Assembly: GCA_902493855.1 (NCBI GenBank) | Contig: CABUQV010000004.1 | Coordinates: 67,640-131,639, forward strand | Reading direction: 5' to 3' | Length of the DNA: 64,000 bases | Origin: an uncultured Collinsella sp. | GTDB lineage: Bacteria > Actinomycetota > Coriobacteriia > Coriobacteriales > Coriobacteriaceae | In this document: positions 33,609 through 41,172 of the stretch, piece after piece | How positions within the stretch are numbered: the first letter of the stretch is position 1 | How the letters are laid out: the number at the start of each line of letters is the position of its first letter | Notes under the pieces: generated by a model | Told to the model about the DNA's origin: nothing | Database searches by the model: none | The model's input: only the letters and a program-made list of their open reading frames with translations | Position numbers and translations under genes: made by a program

Positions 33609-36600
33609 GCGCCTCACCGCACCCCTGCGCCTTGGCGTTCATGATGAGCATCTGAAGACGGTTCTCCACGTTGGCGAAGCTCACGTCGGGATCGTAGTCG
33701 AGCGGCAGGAACTGCGCCGTGGGATACTGCTCCTTGAGCGCATGGATGAGCCCGCGCCCCACGACATGGTTGGGCAGACACCCGAACGGCTGCAGGATCA
33801 CGAAGTTGCGGCAGCCGCGCTTGGCGTGCTCGAGGATCTCCGCCGGAATCAGCACGCCCTCGCCCGCATCGAACGTATGGTGCAGGATCTTATCGCTCGC
33901 GCGCACGAGCTCGGGCATGCGCGTCGGCGGCTCGTAGAGCGGGCTCGCCGCGCCCAGGCGGTCGCAACGGTCGTGCGCGAGCTCGAACAGGTTGTCCGCC
34001 GTGGCGTACCAGGCCTTTTCGGGCAGCGACAGGTCGACGTGGAACTCGCGCGACTGCGCATGCTTGTAGAAATAGGTCTTGCGGATCACGTCGGTCATGC
34101 GCGCCTCGATGACCTCGAGCCCGTTGTCCTCGAGGTAGCGCTCGATCTCGTGGTTGGCGCCGAGATGGAAATTGAGCAGGTACTCGCCCACGATGAGAAC
34201 GGTCGGATGCGGGTTCGAGCGGTCGTACGGAACGGCGTCCATGATCGCAAGCGCGCGTTTGAAGCCCGTCGCCTGGCCTCTCAGCCCCGAGCGCTCCATG
34301 CCCTCGATAACCTCATCGAGCGCGCGGTCGAACGCAGCGTCCGCCGCGCCCTTCTCGAGCTCATAGGGACGGATGCGCCTAAGCATGGCCTCGAGGGCAT
34401 CGATCATGGGAAGACCGTAGGCGATCTGGATGCTCGGGCCAAGGCCGAGCTTGAAGCCCGGATGCGCATTGTGGGCATCGACGTCGTCGTTGGTGAGCAC
34501 CGGGACATAGTCGTATCCCGCGTCGTCGAGCGCGCGGCGCAGCAGGGGCATGTAGTGCGTCAGGCGGCAGTCGCCGATATACTTGCCAGTCACCACGGCG
34601 ACGTCGTGCGGGTCGTACTTACCGCTCTTGAGTGCCGCGAGCGCCTCGCCGATCACGATTTGCGCGGGGAAGCAGATGTCGTTGTGCACATAGCGTTTGC
34701 CCAGGCGGATGGCATCCTCGCGCCCGATATCAAGGGCCTCGGCGCGCACGCCCTGATTGCGCATCGCCGCGGTCATGAGCCTGCAGAACGCATGGGAGGT
34801 GTTGGGGACCAGCGCGATCTTGTCGTGCCGGTCGCGCTTGGTGTACTTGACCTTATACGGGTCGTCGAGCGGATGGACCGCGTGCACCCGGGCGCCCTCG
34901 GCACGCTCCTCCGCGCGACGACGGTTGACCGACTCGATAAACGAACGCACGCGAATGCCCATGGGACCGGCGACGTCGCTCTCATCGAGCTTGATCATCA
35001 TCGGAACCTTGGAGCCCATCTCGCCCATCATGCGCGCGATCTCGTCGGTGAGATACGCATCGTGGCCGCAGCCGAAGCTGCCCATCTGCACGAGCTCGAG
35101 CTCGGGCGTCGATGCGACGATGACCGCGCACGACAGCATGCGCGCATGGTAGTTGTTCACGATGTCGATGCGGCTGTTGGAAAGATCGACGTTGCAGACC
35201 CCCGGCACCGCATCGGGCGTCAGCACGGGGATGCCGCGCTCAGAGAAGAGCTTGGGCAGCCCGTGGTTGACCAGCGGGTCGTTGTGGTACGGGCGCGAAG
35301 CGATCACCACCGCGTAGCCGCCGTCCTCGCGCACGTTCTCGAGCACCTGCCTGCCGCGCAGCTGCAGCTGGTTCTCAAACGTCTCCTGCGCGCGGTCCGC
35401 CTGCTCGGTCGCCTTGGCAACCAGGTCGGCATCGATATCGAAGGTCTCCTTGCACCACGCCTTGAGCTGGCGGTTTCGGTCGCCCTCGTCGTACCAGTGG
35501 AACAGCGGCGTATCGAACGGAACGCCGAAACGCTCCTCCGGGTTATCGGAATTGCGCATCACGTAGGGGTATCCCTTTACGACGGCGCACATCCACTCGC
35601 TGGTAGAGGCGGTGTTTTCGGTGGGCACCGTCGTGATGATGGGCATGAAGATGCGGTCGACGCCGGCGTCGACGAGATTGCGGATGTGCCCGTGGACGAG
35701 CTTGGCCGGGAAGCACACGGTGTCGGATGTGACGTGCGCCAGACCGCGCTCGTACATCGCCTTGGTGCTGCGTCCCGAGACGCGCACCTTAAAGCCGAGC
35801 GTGCTGAAGAACGTCGACCAGAACGGCATGGTGTCCCAGAACTCGAGCACACGGGGAATGCCGATCGTGACATCGCGCCCCCCGCAGACGGGAACCGTGG
35901 GGTACGACTCGAACAGCAGCTTCTCGCGGTCGACAAAGAGATTGGGGGCAGCCGCGGTCCGGTCGCGCCCCGTGCCGGGTGCCTGTGCCTCGCAAGCACC
36001 CTGCGGACGCAGCTCCTCCGCCGCGGGAACCTCGCGCACGAGCTCATCCCATGAGATGGCGCCGCCGCGCGGGCAGCGATTGCCCGTGACGTAAAGCGAG
36101 CCGTCGCCAAATGCCACGACCGCGCGCTGGCAGCGGTTGTTGCACCGACGGCAGGTAACGCCGCCGAACTCGCGATGCTCGAAGCGCTCCACGGCATCGA
36201 GCCCGATAAACGACGTGCCGGCGTCGCCCTTGCGGCATTCCTCGCGCGCGAGCAGGGCGATACCGATAGCGCCCATCAGCCCCGGGTGGGGCGCACGCGT
36301 GACGGGTTTGCCCAGATACTGCTCGAATGCGCGCAGCACCGCGTCGTTTCGGAACGTGCCGCCCTGGACGACGACTTTGTCGCCCAGACGGTTGAGATTT
36401 GAAACGCGAATGACCTTGGTGAACACGTTCTCGATAATCGAACGGCAGAGACCGGCCATGATGTCGCCCGGACCCTTACCGCGCCGCTGCTCGGAAACGA
36501 CGCTGCTGTTCATGAACACCGTGCAGCGGCTGCCGAGAACGGCGGGGGCTTTGGACGAAAATGCCTCGGTCGCGATATCCTCAACGGCTATTCCGAGGTT

Positions 36601-38031
36601 TTTGGCAAAACCCTCGAGGAACGAGCCGCAGCCCGCAGAGCACGCCTCGTTGACGACGATATCGGTCAGCACGCCGTGGTTGAGCCAGATGGCCTTCATA
36701 TCCTGTCCGCCGATGTCGAGCACGAAGGTCGCATCGGGAACGCATGCGCACGCGGCGCGGGCGTGCGCGACCGTCTCGACCGTATGGTAGTCGGCGTGGA
36801 ACGCGCGCGCGAAAAGCTCCTCGCCGTATCCCGTGGTGCCCACGGCATCGATCGCAAGCGTGACTCCCGCTGTCTCCCAGCGGTTCTTCAAGCTGACAAG
36901 ACCCTGTTGGGCGACGTCGAGCGGTCTGCCGTTATTAGACGCGTAGAACGAATCGACAAGCTCACCCGCCTCATCGACCAGGGCGAACTTGGTCGTCGTG
37001 CTCCCCGAATCGATACCGAGCGCCACACGCACCGTCTCTCCGGGCGCATACGCATCCGGACCCTTTGCCGGCGTCTCTTTGCCATGGCGTGCCGTAAAAT
37101 CCGCCTGCTCGGCAGGTGTGGCAAAAAAGGGCTGGGCAAGACGTCCCTCCCCGCTTGCGGGCGCGACCGTCTCGAGCTTATCCAGCCGGACAAAAGCGTC
37201 GGGAAGGTCGATCGGTTGGGACGATGCGAACATGTCGGTCAGCGACAGGGCGGCACCGCGCGCGACCATGATCTGCGGATCGCGCGGGACGATAACCTGA
37301 TCGTCCGATAGATTCAGTTGCTCCCGGAACACGCGGACCAGTGTGGGGTTGTAGGCGAGCGTACCGCCCTCGAAGATTACCGGCGGCTCGATGTCGATAC
37401 CCTGGGCCAGACCGCCGATCGTTTGGCGGGCGACCGCGTGAAGCGCCGAAAGCGCCAGGTCGGTGGTAGGAATGCCCTCGTTGAGCAGCGGCTGGATATC
37501 GGTCTTTGCGTACACGCCGCAGCGGCCCGAGACCTCGTGGACGGTCGTTCCCCGGCTTGCGAGCTGCTCGAACTCGCCCGATTCGGTGCCGACCCCCATG
37601 AGCTTTGCCATCTCGTCGATAAATGCACCGGTACCGCCTGCGCACGAGCCGTTCATGCGCATGTCGGCAACCTCGATGTCTCCCTTATCGTTGGTGCGGA
37701 AGAAGATCATCTTGGCGTCTTGGCCGCCCAGCTCGATGGCGCAGCGCGTCTGCGGATAGAACCTGCTGATCGCGAGCGCGTTGGCGACCACCTCCTGAAC
37801 GTACGAGGCGCCCAGCGCGGTCGCGATATCGCGCGCACCCGAGCCGGTCACCGCAACGCGCAGTGACTCATGGGGAAAGCGCTCGGCGAGCTCGCCGAGC
37901 ATGGCGCGCACGCTCGCTGTCTGACACGCCCCGTGGCGGCGATATCCCCACCACGCCTCGGTCATATCCTCGTGCATCGCGTAAACTTTGGTCGTCGTCG
38001 ACCCTACGTCCAGTCCTACTAGCAACGCCAT
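33592..38031 (-). CDS. Giant 2-hydroxyacyl-CoA dehydratase activase/reductase-like protein
   Basis: 1479 residues. Two tandem BcrA/BadF-type ATPase domains of the ASKHA fold begin LVGLDVGSTTTKVYA (residue 4) and ALGIDSGSTTTKFALVDEAG (about 335). Each has the activator GGQDAK/GGQDMK motif; cysteines at NEACSAGCGSF and CAGGTG could bind the bridging [4Fe-4S] cluster. A CxxC..C region (CRRCNNRCQRAV, about 635) and a long DUF2229/HgdB-like C-terminal half follow. Related activases use ATP to drive a low-potential electron into dehydratases. The substrate is unknown. It is co-transcribed with a TetR regulator. Confidence 0.85.
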   Translation of the reverse strand: MALLVGLDVGSTTTKVYAMHEDMTEAWWGYRRHGACQTASVRAMLGELAERFPHESLRVAVTGSGARDIATALGASYVQEVVANALAISRFYPQTRCAIELGGQDAKMIFFRTNDKGDIEVADMRMNGSCAGGTGAFIDEMAKLMGVGTESGEFEQLASRGTTVHEVSGRCGVYAKTDIQPLLNEGIPTTDLALSALHAVARQTIGGLAQGIDIEPPVIFEGGTLAYNPTLVRVFREQLNLSDDQVIVPRDPQIMVARGAALSLTDMFASSQPIDLPDAFVRLDKLETVAPASGEGRLAQPFFATPAEQADFTARHGKETPAKGPDAYAPGETVRVALGIDSGSTTTKFALVDEAGELVDSFYASNNGRPLDVAQQGLVSLKNRWETAGVTLAIDAVGTTGYGEELFARAFHADYHTVETVAHARAACACVPDATFVLDIGGQDMKAIWLNHGVLTDIVVNEACSAGCGSFLEGFAKNLGIAVEDIATEAFSSKAPAVLGSRCTVFMNSSVVSEQRRGKGPGDIMAGLCRSIIENVFTKVIRVSNLNRLGDKVVVQGGTFRNDAVLRAFEQYLGKPVTRAPHPGLMGAIGIALLAREECRKGDAGTSFIGLDAVERFEHREFGGVTCRRCNNRCQRAVVAFGDGSLYVTGNRCPRGGAISWDELVREVPAAEELRPQGACEAQAPGTGRDRTAAAPNLFVDREKLLFESYPTVPVCGGRDVTIGIPRVLEFWDTMPFWSTFFSTLGFKVRVSGRSTKAMYERGLAHVTSDTVCFPAKLVHGHIRNLVDAGVDRIFMPIITTVPTENTASTSEWMCAVVKGYPYVMRNSDNPEERFGVPFDTPLFHWYDEGDRNRQLKAWCKETFDIDADLVAKATEQADRAQETFENQLQLRGRQVLENVREDGGYAVVIASRPYHNDPLVNHGLPKLFSERGIPVLTPDAVPGVCNVDLSNSRIDIVNNYHARMLSCAVIVASTPELELVQMGSFGCGHDAYLTDEIARMMGEMGSKVPMMIKLDESDVAGPMGIRVRSFIESVNRRRAEERAEGARVHAVHPLDDPYKVKYTKRDRHDKIALVPNTSHAFCRLMTAAMRNQGVRAEALDIGREDAIRLGKRYVHNDICFPAQIVIGEALAALKSGKYDPHDVAVVTGKYIGDCRLTHYMPLLRRALDDAGYDYVPVLTNDDVDAHNAHPGFKLGLGPSIQIAYGLPMIDALEAMLRRIRPYELEKGAADAAFDRALDEVIEGMERSGLRGQATGFKRALAIMDAVPYDRSNPHPTVLIVGEYLLNFHLGANHEIERYLEDNGLEVIEARMTDVIRKTYFYKHAQSREFHVDLSLPEKAWYATADNLFELAHDRCDRLGAASPLYEPPTRMPELVRASDKILHHTFDAGEGVLIPAEILEHAKRGCRNFVILQPFGCLPNHVVGRGLIHALKEQYPTAQFLPLDYDPDVSFANVENRLQMLIMNAKAQGCGEAHGETA

Positions 38032-38080
38032 AATGCTCCGTCTCTCGCATTTTTCCCGCTAGAGATATACCACTCTACGT

Positions 38081-38101
38081 AATACAACAGACTGTTGTAT
38101 T
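38081..38101. promoter_or_regulatory. Palindromic operator before the activase-tetR operon
   Basis: AATACAACA-GAC-TGTTGTATT is a perfect 9-base inverted repeat 50 bases before the activase start codon. Size and symmetry fit a TetR dimer, and the operon's own TetR is the obvious candidate. Confidence 0.7.
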
Positions 38102-38113
38102 TAAACTCCGTAT

Positions 38114-38146
38114 AAAAAGCGGCTGCCGAAACGCTTCAGCAGCCGC
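38114..38146 (-). terminator. Terminator of the DUF2798 gene
   Basis: GCGGCTGC and GCAGCCGC pair around 12 bases, followed on the minus strand by TTTTTA. The rest of 38032-38312 holds the operator above and no gene. Confidence 0.85.
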
Positions 38147-38312
38147 CGAATGCACCAACAGATTGTTCTGCGCGCTAGCACGTCGGGCAACGGAGCAGCA
38201 CGGGCCCTCCGGTCATGCGCACCGCTCACGCCCGCGATGTCGCCGAGAGAGCTGTCCACGCTTAGGGCTCCAACCAAGCAAGTCGCCCGCGCTCAGCAGA
38301 TCCCTAAGCGAG

Positions 38313-38861
38313 CTACTCGCACTCAAGAGCCATAGCCTGCTCCAAGAGCTCGGCATGCTCCTCCTCGAAAACCGTCCCCACAGGGAAGGCGCGACGGAAG
38401 ACGAAGTGGGAAATCGGACCGGCTACCAAAAGGTTCCACGGCAGCGCCATCACAAAATTATGCGGGATGTTTATCATCCAGATCGCGGGCACGGAATACA
38501 GGTTCGCAAGGATGCCGCCGGGCATGTGCGTCAGACCCTCGCAGGCACCGTACAGCGACATGATGATGACCATGGGAACGACCATGCAGGAGCTGACGGC
38601 GAGCGTCATGGCAAGTGGCGAGCTCTTGCCCGGCGTGACCAAGTACTTAAAGGCGAAACCCTTGGCGAGCGGGCTGGCGACGAACCAGTCGCAGCACATG
38701 GCAAAAATGTAGGCAACGGGGAAGCCGAGCCACGCAGCGGCAACGACCTCGCCGTTGATGGCCCCGTGCTGCAGGGCAACGTTGTAGATGCTCATCCAGA
38801 GCACCATGCAAAAGCACATGATAAAGGTGAACAGCAGGCTCTCCCGTTTGTTGATAGGCAT
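38313..38861 (-). CDS. DUF2798 integral membrane protein
   Basis: 182 residues with four membrane segments (LLFTFIMCFCMVLWMSIYNV; GFPVAYIFAMCCDWFVASPL; AMTLAVSSCMVVPMVIIMSL; IPHNFVMALPWNLLVAGPIS). The paired arrangement and NxxP-type residues match DUF2798 proteins, whose function is unknown. ATG 38861 follows GAGGAA; an in-frame ATG at 38921 would sit inside the leader terminator and is rejected. A strong terminator hairpin lies only about 45 bases upstream. Confidence 0.8.
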   Translation of the reverse strand: MPINKRESLLFTFIMCFCMVLWMSIYNVALQHGAINGEVVAAAWLGFPVAYIFAMCCDWFVASPLAKGFAFKYLVTPGKSSPLAMTLAVSSCMVVPMVIIMSLYGACEGLTHMPGGILANLYSVPAIWMINIPHNFVMALPWNLLVAGPISHFVFRRAFPVGTVFEEEHAELLEQAMALECE

Positions 38862-38904
38862 AAAGGGCAGATTCCTCTCTGTGTTGTACCGCGGCGCCAC
38901 GCAA

Positions 38905-38955
38905 CAAAAACGGGCGGGCAAGATGGAGCTGTTGGAACTTCATCTCGCCCGCCCG
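38905..38955 (-). terminator. Strong terminator hairpin in the DUF2798 leader
   Basis: On the minus strand ACGGGCGGGC and GCCCGCCCGT enclose a further paired segment and are followed by TTTTTGTTG. It is either the end of the Thr/Ser exporter transcript or an attenuator for DUF2798. Confidence 0.8.
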
Positions 38956-39000
38956 TGGTACGCGCGTCTGCGACTACTTATGTGGTGGAACCAGCCTAGC

Positions 39001-39020
39001 ACGAAACGCATGCGCTTCGT
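39001..39020. promoter_or_regulatory. Near-perfect 20-base palindrome upstream of DUF2798
   Basis: ACGAAACGCATGCGCTTCGT is self-complementary except for one pair (A6 and C15) and lies between a possible -35 (TTACGA) and -10 (TAGGCT) on the minus strand. It is a candidate operator. Confidence 0.4.
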
Positions 39021-39071
39021 AAGCGTTGAGTTTATGAAGATGCAGGGCACCGATAATCCCCCGACCCCATA

Positions 39072-39138
39072 AGTTGCGGTGGAATACGGACTGTTTTGAC
39101 CCTTTAAGCAACAATTCAGTCCCTATTTCACCGCAACT
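39072..39138 (-). repeat. Long imperfect inverted repeat (GGGACTG type)
   Basis: 22-base arms AGTTGCGGTGGAATACGGACTG and CAGTCCCTATTTCACCGCAACT have three mismatches. On the minus strand it begins AGTTGCGGTGAAATAGGGAC. It adjoins the GGGACAG-core copy 5. Stretch 38862-39174 has no gene. Confidence 0.8.
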
Positions 39139-39141
39139 CAT

Positions 39142-39174
39142 TTGGTGCAAAGTAACCTGTCCCCCTTGCACCAA
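39142..39174 (-). repeat. GGGACAG-core hairpin, copy 5
   Basis: Arms TTGGTGCAAAG / CCTTGCACCAA enclose, on the minus strand, GGGGGACAGG. It directly adjoins the stop codon of the exporter gene. Confidence 0.8.
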
Positions 39175-40743
39175 TTAGCTGGTATGGCGCCAGCGAGGGT
39201 CGGTGAGGGTTCTCGCCACGCCCAAGCCAACGGGCAGAAACGCCACGATGAGCACTGCGCGCACAAACCAGCCGAGCATGTTGACCGTGTCGAAGGTGCA
39301 CATGTAATACATAGAGCGATAGAGATACAGACCGGGCACCATAATGACAATCGAAGGCACCGTGAGGGCGATGCGCGGGTAGGTGAGCTTGACTTCGGCC
39401 AAGCTTGCCAGCAGACCCGATACCAGCGCGCCGATAAACGCTGCTGCCTCGGGAGGCATTCCCGTGCTGAGGCCCAGGAAGGGAATCATCGTCGGCGCAT
39501 CGACAAGGGTCAGACGCAGGGTATTGGACACGGCGCCGATCAACCCAGCTGCCGCGGCCATCTTTACCGGGCTGTTGAACATCACCGAGAAGCCGAATAC
39601 GCCAACGAAGCTCATCACCACGCGCAGGAGCGTAAGGGCAAGCGGCGAAAGGCCCAGTGGGGCAAAGTCGTCCGGCGCCAGGCCAACACACTCGGCAACC
39701 ATCCAACCTACGAGCGTCGCCATCACAATAATCGATACGGCATATGAAAGGCGCTCGATACCGCTTCGCATGTCGAGCTTGGCGATGTCGAGGCCCGCCG
39801 TAATGAGCGGAAAGCCGGGAATCACAAAGAGCATGGCGCCGATATAGCCTTCTTGGTGCGACATTGCCCCCGGTATGACCTGGCCAAGGCCGAGCAATGC
39901 CAGCAGATACGAAACGCAAGCGAGCGCAACGCCGGTCGTCAGCGCGCTGAACTGACCAAGGCCTTGCTTGAGAATATGGGAGCGGGCAAAGTTGCCGACA
40001 CCCGCGCCCACAAACGCGCAGGCCATCTCGATAGGGCCGCCGCCGAGCAAAAAGACGAAGGCGCCGCAAGCACAAGCTGCCGCAAGGCCCTGTTGCCAGG
40101 GAGAGTAATCGGGTTTTGAACTCTCAACGGTCTTGAGCATCTCGTGGTATTCGTGCACGGTAAACCGGCGCCCATACGTCTCGATTTCCTTTAAGAAGCT
40201 CTCCATCATCCAAATGCGATGGGTATTGACTCCCGTTGTGGGCAGGCTGACAACCTCGTTAAAGCAGTGGCCATCTTCGATGCAGGTGCACTCAAACGAC
40301 AGAAGACTTAAGTCAACGTGGATGGTGACACCGAGTACGGCGGCAACACGATTCATGGTATCGCGCACGCGCCAGGCACCCGTTCCGCTTGCCAGCATAA
40401 GCATGCCGGTGCGGCAGATGATGGATGATTTATCGGTGAGCGGCGCATCGACGGCAAGCTCATCGCCTGCCGTCACGATCTGGTGCCAGTCAGTTTTCAT
40501 ATGGAGCGCGCCGGCACGAACGCCGTGGTGCATGGGGGCTCTCGAAAGCAGCGAGTCAAGGCGCGAAGGCTGTGGGGGCTCCGTTGATTCGTCCTCAACC
40601 TCATCAGTCTCTTCATCGACCAGATCAAAGGAATCAAGCGGCGCTGGCTCGCGACGGTCGATCAGCTCCTCGTCCTCATCATCAAAGTAATTGAACTGAT
40701 CGAGCATGTCCTCTTCGATTGAACGCTCGCTCGCGTCGTCCAT
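39175..40743 (-). CDS. Threonine/serine exporter (ThrE family)
   Basis: 522 residues. An acidic cytosolic N-terminus (1-60) leads to a soluble DUF1212 domain (about 90-210, DKSSIICRTGMLMLASGTGA, where the catalytic-like region of ThrE lies), then about ten membrane segments from residue 220. The final third corresponds to the DUF3815/ThrE-2 half, so both halves are in one chain. Members export small amino acids such as threonine and serine; the substrate here is not shown. A ribosome site GAAGGGAG precedes the ATG. Confidence 0.88.
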   Translation of the reverse strand: MDDASERSIEEDMLDQFNYFDDEDEELIDRREPAPLDSFDLVDEETDEVEDESTEPPQPSRLDSLLSRAPMHHGVRAGALHMKTDWHQIVTAGDELAVDAPLTDKSSIICRTGMLMLASGTGAWRVRDTMNRVAAVLGVTIHVDLSLLSFECTCIEDGHCFNEVVSLPTTGVNTHRIWMMESFLKEIETYGRRFTVHEYHEMLKTVESSKPDYSPWQQGLAAACACGAFVFLLGGGPIEMACAFVGAGVGNFARSHILKQGLGQFSALTTGVALACVSYLLALLGLGQVIPGAMSHQEGYIGAMLFVIPGFPLITAGLDIAKLDMRSGIERLSYAVSIIVMATLVGWMVAECVGLAPDDFAPLGLSPLALTLLRVVMSFVGVFGFSVMFNSPVKMAAAAGLIGAVSNTLRLTLVDAPTMIPFLGLSTGMPPEAAAFIGALVSGLLASLAEVKLTYPRIALTVPSIVIMVPGLYLYRSMYYMCTFDTVNMLGWFVRAVLIVAFLPVGLGVARTLTDPRWRHTS

Positions 40744-40811
40744 ATAGACGCTCCCTTCCTACCGACTAACCCCCATCCTAGGCAGCAACGGCTAAAGGAA
40801 ACATAAAAGAG

Positions 40812-40847
40812 ACGGCTGTCATGCGAGCCATGTGCTCAACAGCCGTT
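40812..40847 (-). terminator. Probable terminator of lysS
   Basis: ACGGCTGT and ACAGCCGT enclose a 20-base loop; the minus strand continues CTCTTTTATG. It is the most terminator-like hairpin between lysS and the exporter gene. Confidence 0.45.
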
Positions 40848-40946
40848 GGGCAGTCGTTTAAGAACGTCCCCAATGACTACATCGATGTTCTAAGTGTCAA
40901 CCAAGTCAACGCCGCAGGTAGAGGACGGACAGCGAGCGACGTCCAG

Positions 40947-41026
40947 GGCGAACAAGTTGGCATGAAAAAGGCAAGGCATAGACCTTCTGGTCATGCCTTA
41001 CCTTTTGAATGACAAATTGTCGCCCT
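40947..41026. ncRNA. Long hairpin with GGCATAGACC core, copy 2
   Basis: A single long stem: CCAGGGCGA / TCGCCCTGG at the base, AAAAGG / CCTTTT in the middle, and AGGCATAGACC-TTCT-GGTCATGCCT at the tip. The tip matches copy 1 at 23.7 kb with a base-pair swap. Gap 40744-41172 holds this, two GTTACGCGG hairpins and the hairpin at 40812. Confidence 0.6.
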
Positions 41027-41048
41027 GGGCGGCGCGCAGCGTCAACTG

Positions 41049-41077
41049 GTTACGCGGGTTGGTAAACCCGCGTAACC
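41049..41077. repeat. GTTACGCGG hairpin, copy 1
   Basis: GGTTACGCGGGTT and AACCCGCGTAACC flank a 3-base centre (GGT). The preceding GCGCAGCGTC is shared with copy 2, 94 bases on. Confidence 0.8.
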
Positions 41078-41142
41078 ACCTAGGTCGCGCCCTTGAAGTT
41101 GAACGTCAGATTGTCCAAATGCGGCCCGCGCAGCGTCGAGCC

Positions 41143-41170
41143 GTTACGCGGTTCGTAGAACCGCGTAACA
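41143..41170. repeat. GTTACGCGG hairpin, copy 2
   Basis: GTTACGCGGTT and AACCGCGTAAC flank CGTAG. It ends 3 bases before the lysS stop codon. Confidence 0.8.
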
Positions 41171-41172
41171 AG

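Noticed and set aside
33475..36054. Long plus-strand frame of 859 codons
   Set aside because: Antisense shadow of the activase gene, His/Arg/Leu/Val-biased and without a recognisable domain or ribosome site.
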